Position numbers and translations under genes: made by a program. Below are positions 8,415 to 16,245 of a stretch of 64,000 nt of DNA, piece after piece. The first letter of the stretch is position 1. Each line of letters opens with the position of its first letter. The stretch covers positions 1-64,000 of the forward strand of contig NZ_CVSX01000027.1 of NCBI RefSeq assembly GCF_001180305.1, given 5' to 3'. The notes under the pieces are model-generated. The model saw only the letters and a program-made list of their open reading frames with translations, was not told the origin of the DNA and did no database searches. The DNA comes from Prochlorococcus marinus (GTDB taxonomy: Bacteria > Cyanobacteriota > Cyanobacteriia > PCC-6307 > Cyanobiaceae).

Positions 8415-9422
8415 ATGTCTTCAAATATAAGGCTTAAAGGAAGGGGCGTAAACAGGATAATTACGAGTAAGGTTATGTTATCGCCATTAGCAGGAGTTAC
8501 AGATAACATTTTTAGACGACTTGTACGTAAATGGGCTCCAAACTCTTTACTTTTTACAGAAATGATAAATGCCACAAGTCTTAAAAAAGGATATGGCAAA
8601 CAAAAAATCAATCAAATAGATTTAGAAGAAGGTCCAATTGGAGTACAAATATTTGATAATAGGCCATATGCCGTTTCTGAAGCCGCGAAACAAGCTGAGG
8701 ACTCTGGAGCATTCTTAATTGATATAAATATGGGATGTCCAGTAAAAAAAATTGCAAAGAAAGGGGGAGGAAGTGCTTTAATTAAAGACCGAAAACTTGC
8801 TATACAATTAGTCAAAAATGTTGTAAGAGCTGTTAGGGTTCCAGTAACAGTAAAAACACGACTCGGATGGGATAGTAAAGAAGAAAATATAGAGGATTTC
8901 TTATTTAAACTTCAAGATGCGGGAGCAACGATGATTACACTTCATGGAAGAACTAGAAAACAGGGTTTTTCAGGCAAATCAGATTGGGAAATGATCGGGA
9001 AACTCAAAAAGTTGTTGGAAATTCCAGTAATTGCTAATGGAGATATCAAAAATCCGGATGACGCTCTTAATTGTTTAAAAAAAACAAATGCTGATGGTGT
9101 AATGATTGGGAGAGGAATCTTAGGATCCCCATGGAAAATAGGAGAAATAGATTATGCCATTAATGAAAATAAAAATTTCAAAGAACCAAACACAGAAGAA
9201 AAATTATATTTAATTATTGAGCATCTTGATGAATTAATAAAAGAAAAAGGAGACCATGGCTTGCTAATTGCAAGGAAACATATCTCATGGACATGTAAAG
9301 ACTTTAAAGGAGCATCAATTTTGAGAAATAACTTGGTTAGAGCTGTTGATAAAAATGAAGTTAAAAATTTAATAATTAAAATGATTAAAACTTTGAATAA
9401 TGAAAAAAATACATTAGCTTAA
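8415..9422 (+). CDS. dus: tRNA-dihydrouridine synthase
   Basis: FMN-dependent TIM-barrel enzyme that reduces specific uridines in tRNA. Visible family features are LSPLAGVTDNIFRRL at 22-36, the catalytic cysteine C108 within DINMGCPVKKI, KTRLGWD near 150, HGRTRKQGFSGKSDW near 178-192, and the phosphate-binding GVMIGRGILGSPW near 229-241. The 335-aa length is typical of DusB-like proteins. ATG start; the next gene follows after 18 bp, suggesting an operon. Confidence 0.93.
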   Translation: MSSNIRLKGRGVNRIITSKVMLSPLAGVTDNIFRRLVRKWAPNSLLFTEMINATSLKKGYGKQKINQIDLEEGPIGVQIFDNRPYAVSEAAKQAEDSGAFLIDINMGCPVKKIAKKGGGSALIKDRKLAIQLVKNVVRAVRVPVTVKTRLGWDSKEENIEDFLFKLQDAGATMITLHGRTRKQGFSGKSDWEMIGKLKKLLEIPVIANGDIKNPDDALNCLKKTNADGVMIGRGILGSPWKIGEIDYAINENKNFKEPNTEEKLYLIIEHLDELIKEKGDHGLLIARKHISWTCKDFKGASILRNNLVRAVDKNEVKNLIIKMIKTLNNEKNTLA

Positions 9423-9440
9423 AATAAATTTATTTTTTAG

Positions 9441-9695
9441 ATGAAAATTATTACTAAAGAAACAAGTAAAAGAGTTTGTGATCATATGAACAATGATCAC
9501 ATTGATTCTGTTCACAAATATCTTATTCATTACGGAAAGATATCAACATTTGAGAATGCTTATATGGAAGAAATTAATAACAGTTATATAAAAATCAATT
9601 ACGATGGCCAGTCAGCAATTATCAATTTTGAAAATGCAATATCTGAAGAAGAAATTCATTCAACTTTAGTATCAATGATTAAAGAGATTAAATAA
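9441..9695 (+). CDS. stand-alone DUF2470 domain protein, 84 aa
   Basis: Matches the DUF2470 pattern RVCDHMNNDHIDSVHKYL near 11-28, followed by a beta hairpin and a C-terminal helix. This domain is found at the C-terminus of heme-oxygenase-like HugZ proteins and in chloroplast proteins, where it is linked to heme or tetrapyrrole handling. Here it stands alone. Directly downstream of dus and probably cotranscribed. Family call good, role inferred only. Confidence 0.7.
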   Translation: MKIITKETSKRVCDHMNNDHIDSVHKYLIHYGKISTFENAYMEEINNSYIKINYDGQSAIINFENAISEEEIHSTLVSMIKEIK

Positions 9696-9717
9696 TAAAT
9701 ATATTTATATAAAAAAA

Positions 9718-9882
9718 CTAATTTTTATTCTTATAGTAATCAGTTATCTTTTTACATTCTTCAAATGAAAGCATGCTTAATCTAGATGTGGCTTTTATTT
9801 TTAGAATTGCACAAATAGCTAATAAGTCGGAGCTATCAACCTTAAGTGCTTCAGAAAGCTCTAGAACCCTAAGACCTTTCAT
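9718..9882 (-). CDS. small protein resembling the IF2 N-terminal (IF2_N) domain, 54 aa
   Basis: Read directly: ATG at 9882-9880, TAG at 9718-9720. The pattern KGLRVLELSEALKVDSSDLL, then AICAILKIKATSRLSMLS, then a final helix EECKKITDYY matches the small helical IF2_N fold that precedes the G domain in translation initiation factor IF-2. Here it is isolated. It could bind the ribosome or RNA, or be a conserved small protein with a similar fold. Family resemblance moderately sure; function unknown. Confidence 0.55.
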   Translation of the reverse strand: MKGLRVLELSEALKVDSSDLLAICAILKIKATSRLSMLSFEECKKITDYYKNKN

Positions 9883-9926
9883 AAGTATTAAAAAAAATCT
9901 TTTCTAAATTATCAAGAGCCTTGAAA

Positions 9927-10163
9927 TCAATGGGCTGCATTTTTCCCTAAACCTGCAACGAATGGAAAAGTTTGTTCGTCACCAAAAATATCTTCTACTG
10001 AAGAATTAGAAATATTAGTTTTTTTATTATCAGGCTTAATTTCTTCAATTTCAGTAGAAATATTCTCTTTAATGTTATTTTCAATTTCTTTTGCTAATAA
10101 ATTATTCGTATTAGAAAATATTGAAAAAACTAATACACATAAAAACAAAATAATTCTTTTCAT
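9927..10163 (-). CDS. small secreted protein, 78 aa
   Basis: Signal peptide MKRIILFLCVLVFSIFS with cleavage probably near NLLA|KE, then a glutamate and asparagine-rich linker and a compact end reading FPFVAGLGKNAAH. I chose the ATG at 10163 because it places lysine and arginine directly before the hydrophobic core; an upstream in-frame ATG at 10178 would add five residues. The C-terminal motif looks conserved and may be the functional part. No family known. Confidence 0.55.
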   Translation of the reverse strand: MKRIILFLCVLVFSIFSNTNNLLAKEIENNIKENISTEIEEIKPDNKKTNISNSSVEDIFGDEQTFPFVAGLGKNAAH

Positions 10164-10265
10164 AAAAAAAAAATTCATCTAATACTATTGTCATATGCCA
10201 ATAAAGTTATTTAGAAAAACTATATAATTTTAAAACAAATCTAAATAAATCAAAATAAAAAATAT

Positions 10266-10502
10266 TCATCTTCCCAACTTATTTCTATTTTTAAATCTAA
10301 TTAAAAAATAAAGACCTAGTAACAAAAGAATTGCCAAGGAGTACTGATTAAGAAAAACATAAACTATATAGACGAGAAAAGGAAATAAACATGCCCTCTT
10401 GAAATTTAATTTCTGTTCCTTTGACATATTTTTCCAATTTAAATATTCTTCCCATTGAAAAATCTTCTTCATTTTTCTACTTTTATTTTTACGATTAAAC
10501 AT
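10266..10502 (-). CDS. two-helix membrane protein, 78 aa
   Basis: A basic N-terminus (RKNKSRKMKK) and a W-rich amphipathic stretch lead into two hydrophobic segments at about 36-50 and 54-68, ending in basic residues. An alternative ATG at codon 11 (10472) is possible. No family recognised. Confidence 0.5.
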   Translation of the reverse strand: MFNRKNKSRKMKKIFQWEEYLNWKNMSKEQKLNFKRACLFPFLVYIVYVFLNQYSLAILLLLGLYFLIRFKNRNKLGR

Positions 10503-10609
10503 AACTTTATAAATATAGTTTTGATGATTCTTATGTTAATAAACAAAATTAATCTACAATATCAAAATAAGTTTTTTTTCATTGAATAAATATATTTTTT
10601 AATTAAAAG

Positions 10610-11029
10610 ATGAACTCAAAACCAGTTTGGAAAATTGAAAAAATTGTTTTACCTCAACATGCAGATCATGCAGGAGTAATGTGGCACGGTAAATATTTTA
10701 ATTGGCTTGAAGAAAGCCGAATAAATGCACTTTCAGAAGTAGGTATATCTTATTTTGAACTTACTAAAAAAGGCTTCGATTTACCTTTAATCGATACCTC
10801 CATAAAATATAAATCCCCTTTATTTCTTGGTGAAAAAATAACCATAGAAAGCGAATTCAATATTGATAAAAGTCCTAGGATTAATGTAATTTCAAAATTT
10901 CATAACAAGAAAAATGAAATCTTAACAATTGCTGAAGTCAATTTAGTCTTAATAAATAAACTGAATTTTTCTATAATAAGAAAAAGGCCAGATTTCCTAT
11001 CGGAAGCCTTTAGTAAGTTAAACGGTTGA
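10610..11029 (+). CDS. acyl-CoA thioesterase of the 4HBT hot-dog family
   Basis: Hot-dog-fold thioesterase. The family core is read at residues 15-35: D19 lies where the catalytic aspartate is expected (ADHAGVMWHGKYFNW), followed by EESR and the long central helix. Length of 139 aa is normal for 4-hydroxybenzoyl-CoA-type enzymes. In cyanobacteria one member hydrolyses 1,4-dihydroxy-2-naphthoyl-CoA in phylloquinone synthesis, and this is a candidate. The sequence alone does not settle the substrate. Confidence 0.75.
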   Translation: MNSKPVWKIEKIVLPQHADHAGVMWHGKYFNWLEESRINALSEVGISYFELTKKGFDLPLIDTSIKYKSPLFLGEKITIESEFNIDKSPRINVISKFHNKKNEILTIAEVNLVLINKLNFSIIRKRPDFLSEAFSKLNG

Positions 11030-11071
11030 ATTTATTGTCCGCCAATTGAACGATTTATTAATTTATTAATC

Positions 11072-11269
11072 ATGAATATATTTAAAGTTATTGATTCTTA
11101 TCAATATGAAATGGAATCAAGATATCAAGAAAAATCAATGCTTACAAATCTTTTTACAGAGCACAAATTTATAGGATGGTTAGGATTGTTTATAGTATTT
11201 TTCTCTATCTTTGCAATTTTTGTTTTTCAATTTCTTGAGTGGGAAAGTAATGACAATAATAAAAGTTAA
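11072..11269 (+). CDS. small single-pass membrane protein, 65 aa
   Basis: A charged N-terminal segment precedes one transmembrane helix at about 34-53 (WLGLFIVFFSIFAIFVF) and a short acidic tail. It sits 42 bp after the thioesterase gene on the same strand. No family recognised. Confidence 0.5.
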   Translation: MNIFKVIDSYQYEMESRYQEKSMLTNLFTEHKFIGWLGLFIVFFSIFAIFVFQFLEWESNDNNKS

Positions 11270-11309
11270 GAAGATTTAATGCTTATAATTCAACTGAATG
11301 ACTTAAAAA

Positions 11310-11561
11310 ATGGCTATCTACTTAAAAATAACTAACCCTACAGAGGTTGTAAAAAAAAAGACCTCAAAATGGCTTACAGATATTACACCTGAAAGAATTG
11401 ATAGAAAATTGGTCGAGGATGAAGTAATAAAAGGCATTATCGAGCAATTAACATTAGAAGGCATAAAAGGAGAAATATCAGCAATTAATGGGTTTGAAGT
11501 AAATGAATCTTCAGTAATAACAAAAAATAATTTTGTTATTAGAAAAACAAAAACTTTTTAG
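11310..11561 (+). CDS. hypothetical protein, 83 aa
   Basis: Soluble, lysine-rich small protein with a predicted helix at about 33-52 (KLVEDEVIKGIIEQLTLEG) between beta-type ends. No signal peptide and no cysteine. It is closely spaced with the upstream membrane protein and the downstream nuclease gene (20 bp), so all three may be on one transcript. Function not recognised. Confidence 0.5.
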   Translation: MAIYLKITNPTEVVKKKTSKWLTDITPERIDRKLVEDEVIKGIIEQLTLEGIKGEISAINGFEVNESSVITKNNFVIRKTKTF

Positions 11562-11581
11562 ATCGAAAATAAAAATCTTTA

Positions 11582-12451
11582 ATGAAAATATTTTTTATTT
11601 TAATTATTTTTATCATTTTTTTAATTTTTGTAATTGTTAGAGATTATCAAATTAAAAAGAAAAAGTTTAAATTAAATAATGCTTTAAATTCTAATTTCTT
11701 TATTCAAACAATTAATAATTTAATAGAAGAAAACAAATACAATCTTTTAGAGGAAAGGATCAGATTAAGGGAAATAGATGCTTATGGTAACGAGGATTAT
11801 AAAAAATGGATTGGAAATCCACCTCTTGATGAAAAAGCCATTGAGAAAAATATATATAATGGATCCAAGCGATTTAAAGAGGGTATACCTTACTTCTGGG
11901 AAAAAGTAATTTTAAAAAAATTTGGAAGTATGGAGTTATTTTTCGAAAAGTGGAGATCGTATTGTAATGAAAACCCTACTATTGATGATGAGATAATTGG
12001 ATCTATTAGAAAGCTAGAGACTGAAGACTGGTTTGTTTTCATAGCAAGTCAAATAGAGAAATCATGTTTAAACCTAATAGAAAAAAACTACTCAAGTAAA
12101 AACAAGGGGAACTACAAAAAAGGTATTAGATTTGAAAATCATTGTATGGAAATTCTCAAACAAAATGGCTGGGAAGTAAAAGAAACGCCTAATACAGGAG
12201 ATCAAGGGGTTGACTTAATTGCATCAATAAATGATTTGAGAATATGTATTCAATGCAAAGATCATGAAAAGGCTATTGGAAACAAAGCAGTTCAGGAAAT
12301 TTCAGCTGGTAAATTATTTTGGAAAGGTACACATGCAATAATAGTCTCAAAATCTGGCTTTACAAAGTCTGCTCATCAACTAGCGAAATCAAATAAAGTG
12401 GAACTAATCAATGAATATCAATTAAAAGATTTAGAAAAGTTTATTATTTAA
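11582..12451 (+). CDS. membrane-anchored Mrr-type restriction endonuclease-like protein
   Basis: The N-terminal hydrophobic segment at 3-19 would anchor the protein. A middle region of about 150 residues is unassigned. The C-terminal domain (about 177-289) is a PD-(D/E)XK nuclease of the Mrr catalytic family, with E185 in the first helix, D211 in GDQGVDLIA and Q224/K226 in IQCKDH. These form the D...QxK active site, and HAIIVSKSGFTKSA near 251-264 is also typical. Mrr-type domains cut modified DNA in some systems; a similar membrane form occurs in diverse bacteria without known role. No methylase is nearby. Confidence 0.8.
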   Translation: MKIFFILIIFIIFLIFVIVRDYQIKKKKFKLNNALNSNFFIQTINNLIEENKYNLLEERIRLREIDAYGNEDYKKWIGNPPLDEKAIEKNIYNGSKRFKEGIPYFWEKVILKKFGSMELFFEKWRSYCNENPTIDDEIIGSIRKLETEDWFVFIASQIEKSCLNLIEKNYSSKNKGNYKKGIRFENHCMEILKQNGWEVKETPNTGDQGVDLIASINDLRICIQCKDHEKAIGNKAVQEISAGKLFWKGTHAIIVSKSGFTKSAHQLAKSNKVELINEYQLKDLEKFII

Positions 12452-12861
12452 ATAGTTTTTATCAATTGTATTAAGCTCTCTTTGTAAAGTAAAAGTGTTG
12501 TAAAAATTCCTGAGGCCCACATTAAACCTCTAGCTGTTGGAATATTGAATACATATGCACCGATATATAAAAAACGAAAAATAGGATGAATCAATGCTGC
12601 AATTATTGCAATATTAGAGTCAGTTAAAGTAATCAAACAAAGAAGACATGCAGGGGCATGTAGGGAAATACTTTCCCAACAATTTTGATGACACCAAACT
12701 GCTCTTTTTCCAAATGAAGGTAATTTATCGAATAAAGCCCTTGGAGCAGACATATTTTCAACAGAATATCCTGCTTTAACTCTCCCTATAGTTAGTGGAA
12801 TAATTGATAATAAAACAACTCCAACTGATAGACAAAGGCTCCAGGCAAAAGCTACTTGCAT
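12448..12861 (-). CDS. MAPEG-family membrane protein, 137 aa
   Basis: Four membrane helices and the loop RAVWCHQNCWESISLHAPA near 53-71 match the MAPEG family (membrane-associated proteins in eicosanoid and glutathione metabolism), in which the R-A...HQN-x-E region binds glutathione. It is convergent with the nuclease gene and overlaps it by 4 bp. Bacterial members are mostly of unknown substrate. Confidence 0.75.
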   Translation of the reverse strand: MQVAFAWSLCLSVGVVLLSIIPLTIGRVKAGYSVENMSAPRALFDKLPSFGKRAVWCHQNCWESISLHAPACLLCLITLTDSNIAIIAALIHPIFRFLYIGAYVFNIPTARGLMWASGIFTTLLLYKESLIQLIKTI

Positions 12862-12980
12862 GTGATTTAAATAATATTATTAGCTTAATAATTGAAGCTC
12901 GTTATCGTGATAAATGAAAAATCATTACTATAGATAAAACTTTGCAAATAATGCTGTAATTTATATTAAAAAAATCATTT

Positions 12981-13106
12981 ATGGATATTTCAAAGATAGT
13001 TTTAATTTTTGGCATAAGTTTACTAATATATTTTGCTTTTCTATTTTTAGGATTTTTTCTTAAGAATAAAAATCTAAAGGCACAGAGTCTGAAAAAAGAA
13101 GAATAG
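12981..13106 (+). CDS. small single-pass membrane protein, 41 aa
   Basis: Read directly: ATG 12981, TAG 13104-13106. One transmembrane helix at about 5-27 is followed by a basic tail (KNKNLKAQSLKKEE). The opposite-strand reading frame over this site has no protein-like features, so I prefer this one. Size and layout resemble accessory photosystem or cytochrome subunits, but I do not recognise it. Confidence 0.45.
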   Translation: MDISKIVLIFGISLLIYFAFLFLGFFLKNKNLKAQSLKKEE

Positions 13107-13237
13107 ATTATTAATTCCACGAAAATTTACTATTTTCAAAATATTTTTATATCTTTTTGGATATATTTCATGGAAATAAAATTTGATCCTAATAATAATA
13201 AGGGATATTTGAAATTAAATAAGACAGTTGCTGGTAT

Positions 13238-13531
13238 ATGAAAAAATTTTATAAATTTCTTAAAAGTTTTATCTTTATATCACTTTGGCTTATTTTATCT
13301 TCATTTTTAACCCAATATTGGAATACCTTTCATTGGGAATATATTTACTTAAACTTCAGAATTATATTTGATAAAGAATTTTGGTTTGTTGTAGAAAAAA
13401 TTCTTTTGGGATTTGATATTGGTTACTGGTTAGAAGAAGCACTAAAATTCTTAAGTTATGAAATACCTAAAGAATCTTTTAAATATTTACCAATTTATTT
13501 CCTATTAAAGTCTATTTGGATAAAGAAATAA
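13238..13531 (+). CDS. hypothetical membrane protein, 97 aa
   Basis: Basic start (MKKFYKFLKS), a hydrophobic helix at 11-25, then an aromatic-rich amphipathic region and a second weakly hydrophobic stretch near the end. Its ATG overlaps the TGA of a 23-codon upstream frame (13170-13241) as ATGA, which would permit coupled translation. No family recognised. Confidence 0.5.
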   Translation: MKKFYKFLKSFIFISLWLILSSFLTQYWNTFHWEYIYLNFRIIFDKEFWFVVEKILLGFDIGYWLEEALKFLSYEIPKESFKYLPIYFLLKSIWIKK

Positions 13532-13539
13532 TTTATATT

Positions 13540-14082
13540 CTAATAGATTTTAATAAATTCCTTAAAATTCTTGAATAAAGTCGGTGAATTAATTTTTCTT
13601 AAAACAAATAAAGTTCCTTTATCACCTCTGCAGATTCTAAGCTTATTACTTAAATAAGTTATCTCTAACCACCCTAATTGTTCATTATTTATTTCTTTCA
13701 TAGCTTTTATATTTTTTCTTCCAAATTTAGGTCCGATTACACCAGCATGTGTAAATTTGACCCCAATTTTTTTTTCATTTATGTAATTAAGTCTTATTAA
13801 AATACCAGTACCAATAATTGATTTTATTCCTCTAGGTTTAAGTAAATTAAGACCATTTAAATGTATGGGATCAAGAATTTGAAGATTATCAATAAAAGGA
13901 GAATATTTTAAAAAAGGACTATTAGAACTACTCCACCGAAGCTCCCAGACACCCTTTAAATCATTTCTATCCTTGCTAAAAGAAAAATTGTGATCAATTT
14001 CAAGGCGTTCGGCAATAGCCTTTATCCTCACTGAATTTGGAGATTTAAGAAGTAAATTTAATAAGTTATTTTCGGAATCCAT
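13540..14082 (-). CDS. PAP/fibrillin family protein, 180 aa
   Basis: Plastid-lipid-associated protein (fibrillin) domain: an N-terminal helix, then LKGVWELRWSSSNSPFLKYSP at 42-62, and the closing strand motif ITYLSNKLRICRGDKGTLFVLRK. In plants and cyanobacteria these lipocalin-like proteins associate with thylakoid lipids and stress responses. A second, more diverged member lies at 16514-17284. Family call good. Confidence 0.75.
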   Translation of the reverse strand: MDSENNLLNLLLKSPNSVRIKAIAERLEIDHNFSFSKDRNDLKGVWELRWSSSNSPFLKYSPFIDNLQILDPIHLNGLNLLKPRGIKSIIGTGILIRLNYINEKKIGVKFTHAGVIGPKFGRKNIKAMKEINNEQLGWLEITYLSNKLRICRGDKGTLFVLRKINSPTLFKNFKEFIKIY

Positions 14083-14161
14083 TTAATAACCGCTGAGTAA
14101 AAAATCTAAGGATAAATACTTACCTCAATATGCTATATTCTACCCAGAATATCTTGATTTG

Positions 14162-14446
14162 ATGACAAAGAGCTATTGGCTAAAGAAAATTTCAATTCCA
14201 AATACTGATTTATTTCTGGAATATATAAGGACAGTATTGCCTTGGATTAAATCTGTTGGAGGAGTGATTGTAAAAAGAGATTTAATACAAGAATCAAACT
14301 CAAATGAATGGGATGGAGGGCAACTTGGATTGGTAATAGAATTCGAATCAAAATTTGCTGCTAAAAAAGCATTTTATTCTGAAGTATTTCAAAAATATCT
14401 TCAATCCAGAGATTTAATGGAACTAGTTACTATAAGTACTCTTTAA
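14162..14446 (+). CDS. DUF1330-like dimeric alpha/beta barrel protein, 94 aa
   Basis: The pattern of a strand, a helix (FLEYIRTVLPWIKSVGG), a strand, and a final helix with KAFYSEVFQKYLQSR fits the DUF1330 ferredoxin-like fold. ATG 14162 chosen; a TTG directly before it (14159) is the only upstream alternative. Small stand-alone members have unknown roles. Confidence 0.6.
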   Translation: MTKSYWLKKISIPNTDLFLEYIRTVLPWIKSVGGVIVKRDLIQESNSNEWDGGQLGLVIEFESKFAAKKAFYSEVFQKYLQSRDLMELVTISTL

Positions 14447-14581
14447 AATTAAACAGTAATAACCACGGACAAATATTTTATAAGTATTTATTACTATTAA
14501 GTCGCTTATGTAATATTTATAACTTCACTACCAATTTAATATTTTGCAAAATTGTAAGTGTAAAAGTAATCCGTTAATCAA

Positions 14582-14761
14582 ATGAACTATTCAACAGAAA
14601 AAGATGATTATTTGATGACAACTCCATATACAAAAAAAATTCAGCAAAAATTTGAAAAGGTTAAGTCTTTTTTAGAGCAAAATGGATTTAATCCTTCATC
14701 AGAGAGCTTAATGCAAGATATAGTTAGCTCAGAAGAATATATTGCTAAAAATGGCTTATAA
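14582..14761 (+). CDS. hypothetical protein, 59 aa
   Basis: Read directly: ATG 14582, TAA 14759-14761. Soluble, charged and helical (YTKKIQQKFEKVKSFLEQNGF, then a serine-rich turn and SLMQDIVSSEEYIAKNGL). No known family. It ends 4 bp before the convergent gene at 14766-14945. Codon use is like that of neighbours. Confidence 0.5.
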   Translation: MNYSTEKDDYLMTTPYTKKIQQKFEKVKSFLEQNGFNPSSESLMQDIVSSEEYIAKNGL

Positions 14762-14765
14762 AATA

Positions 14766-14945
14766 TCAGAATATATTCAGAGTCCTTAAATAATAAAAAC
14801 CTCCTATTAGAAAAGGTAATAATATTCCAATAAATAAAAATATGGATTTCTTTGATTCGCCTTCTGATATTGGGTTGATTTCTGGTTCAAGTGCAAAACC
14901 ATTTTGTCTACCACCGCTTTCGGTTGTATAACCTTTTTTATTCAT
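14766..14945 (-). CDS. small single-pass membrane protein, 59 aa
   Basis: Read directly: ATG at 14945-14943, TGA at 14766-14768. A polar, glycine-rich N-terminus (MNKKGYTTESGGRQNGFALEPEINP style) precedes one transmembrane helix at about 33-52. Superficially like high-light-inducible proteins, but the ExxNGR helix signature is absent, so I do not name it as one. Confidence 0.5.
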   Translation of the reverse strand: MNKKGYTTESGGRQNGFALEPEINPISEGESKKSIFLFIGILLPFLIGGFYYLRTLNIF

Positions 14946-15030
14946 AAGAAAAATAATCTATGCAGATTATCTCATGTAAAAACATATATAAAAAAATTTT
15001 TTACATTTAGAATTAAACTAATTTTAAGAT

Positions 15031-15183
15031 CTAAGAATTGATTTCAATCTGAGATTTCAATTTGGCAGCTTTTTTTAAAAGACCTACAACTTCCTTACGG
15101 CCAGTAGCAAACTCAGCCTTGTTAAGTAACTCGCTATATTTTTTTGTGATTTCTCTATGATTCATTTTAGTGTTATCTTTCAT
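15031..15183 (-). CDS. hypothetical protein, 50 aa
   Basis: Read directly: ATG at 15183-15181, TAG at 15031-15033. Very basic and almost entirely helical, with REITKKYSELLNKAEFATGRKE followed by a lysine-rich helix. Could bind nucleic acid, but no family is recognised. A second in-frame ATG lies at codon 7. Confidence 0.45.
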   Translation of the reverse strand: MKDNTKMNHREITKKYSELLNKAEFATGRKEVVGLLKKAAKLKSQIEINS

Positions 15184-15250
15184 TAATTATAAAGTTACTA
15201 AAAAAATTTTTTGTATAAAAGATATCAAAAAAGAGTTTAAGTACCTTTAC

Positions 15251-15553
15251 CTATTTAAACCAACCTTTTTTCTTTGGTTTAATCTCTTCTTTAATAACTT
15301 CTTTTTTTCTCCCAAATAATCCCTTTTTTTGGACTGGTAAATTCACTTCAACAGGTTTAGATTTTCTGTTAAGTAAGCCTTTTTTAGGTTCTTTTTTAAT
15401 TGATTCTTTTGTGTCGGAAATCTTTGTTTTTTTAGGATTTGATTTTGAATTTTTGGGTTTACTATCTGCGAACAAAGTTTGATATACAAAAAAACCAAAA
15501 ACAGCAAAGAAACCTAATGCCTGCACTAGAGCAGTTCCAAGATTATCAAACAT
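15251..15553 (-). CDS. membrane-anchored basic repeat protein, 100 aa
   Basis: N-terminal transmembrane helix at about 8-28, followed by a lysine-rich tail that repeats a KKGLLNRK / KKGLFGRKK / KKKGWFK motif three times. The start codon lies directly next to the stop of the upstream gene (15554-15739), which suggests coupled translation. Function unknown. Confidence 0.55.
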   Translation of the reverse strand: MFDNLGTALVQALGFFAVFGFFVYQTLFADSKPKNSKSNPKKTKISDTKESIKKEPKKGLLNRKSKPVEVNLPVQKKGLFGRKKEVIKEEIKPKKKGWFK

Positions 15554-15739
15554 TTAAGCCTCAACTTTGTATAGTGATCTTTTTTCTTTCGCTTCTATAC
15601 ATTTTTTATCATCAGACAAGCATTCAATTTCTGTCTTCTTCTCAGTATGAGAACTACAGCCACCTGCATTTGCATTAGATATTGAAAACAAAGTTAGTAC
15701 CCCTAAAATCAAGGCACATGAGGTGTTAATCGGTTTCAT
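15554..15739 (-). CDS. small secreted cysteine-containing protein, 61 aa
   Basis: Signal peptide MKPINTSCALILGVLTLF with cleavage near SNANA|GGC. The mature part of about 35 residues has three cysteines (GGC, IEC, KKC). I chose ATG 15739 because it gives a normal signal peptide; the frame is open to 15775. It is followed without a gap by the membrane-anchored gene at 15251-15553. A similar layout (signal peptide, then NGGCKGHC) is seen at 29412-29633. Confidence 0.55.
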   Translation of the reverse strand: MKPINTSCALILGVLTLFSISNANAGGCSSHTEKKTEIECLSDDKKCIEAKEKRSLYKVEA

Positions 15740-15824
15740 GAGTTTTATTTTTATTATGGAAAAATAATTTCGCAATTGCGAAGATAATCTTATATTCAGC
15801 TAAAAGTATCCCCATTTTATATTT

Positions 15825-16004
15825 CTATTTATAGTAATTAACTAAATCGATAATTAATATTGCTAGTAATGAAAAACCTAAAATGAAAGGTAAATAAGGA
15901 TATTTATTTAAAATTTTGTTTAGTTGATATTTCGATATTTGTTTTTCCTTTTTCTTTTCTCTAGGTGGTAACCCTAACTCTTCCCTTCTCTTAGCTTCTC
16001 CCAT
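15825..16004 (-). CDS. small membrane protein with MGEAKRREELGLPPR start (DUF2839-like), 59 aa
   Basis: Read directly: ATG at 16004-16002, TAG at 15825-15827. The opening GEAKRREELGLPPREKK is a conserved cyanobacterial signature that I associate with DUF2839. A basic linker and one transmembrane helix at about 37-55 follow. Function of the family unknown. Confidence 0.6.
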   Translation of the reverse strand: MGEAKRREELGLPPREKKKEKQISKYQLNKILNKYPYLPFILGFSLLAILIIDLVNYYK

Positions 16005-16133
16005 AATTTTTTTAACTACTTAAGACTATTTTATATATTTAGTAGTAGTAGTAGTGTATTGTTCTAGATTTAAATTATTAACGGTTAATTTAGTTTAAAT
16101 TATGGATATATTAAAAATATATAAAAAAATTAC

Positions 16134-16241
16134 ATGATAGAAGTAGTTTGGTCAGTAAATATAATGATTGCACTTCTTATTATTGGTGTTGCCTGGGTTC
16201 TTTATTACATATTTACTTATGATCAAAAATTTACTTCCTAG
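16134..16241 (+). CDS. small single-pass membrane protein, 35 aa
   Basis: Read directly: ATG 16134, TAG 16239-16241. Nearly the whole protein is one transmembrane helix (VNIMIALLIIGVAWVLYYIF). It ends 4 bp before the Nif11-like gene and is probably cotranscribed. Size fits a small subunit of a membrane complex; not matched to any known Psb, Psa or Pet subunit. Confidence 0.45.
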   Translation: MIEVVWSVNIMIALLIIGVAWVLYYIFTYDQKFTS

Positions 16242-16245
16242 ATAA

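Noticed and set aside
12902-13120. A 72-codon minus-strand frame
   Set aside because: It covers a better plus-strand small membrane gene (12981-13106), and its residues look like reverse-read T-rich DNA.
14766-14945. High-light-inducible protein (Hli) identity for the 59-aa gene
   Set aside because: It has a glycine-rich N-terminus and one helix, but lacks the ExxNGR chlorophyll-binding helix signature.
15439-15678. A plus-strand 79-codon frame
   Set aside because: It crosses the junction of two minus-strand genes with good signal and membrane features, so is not supported.
16035-16056. TAG trinucleotide run near 16040
   Set aside because: A short simple repeat between genes with no link to a start, promoter or structure that I can support.
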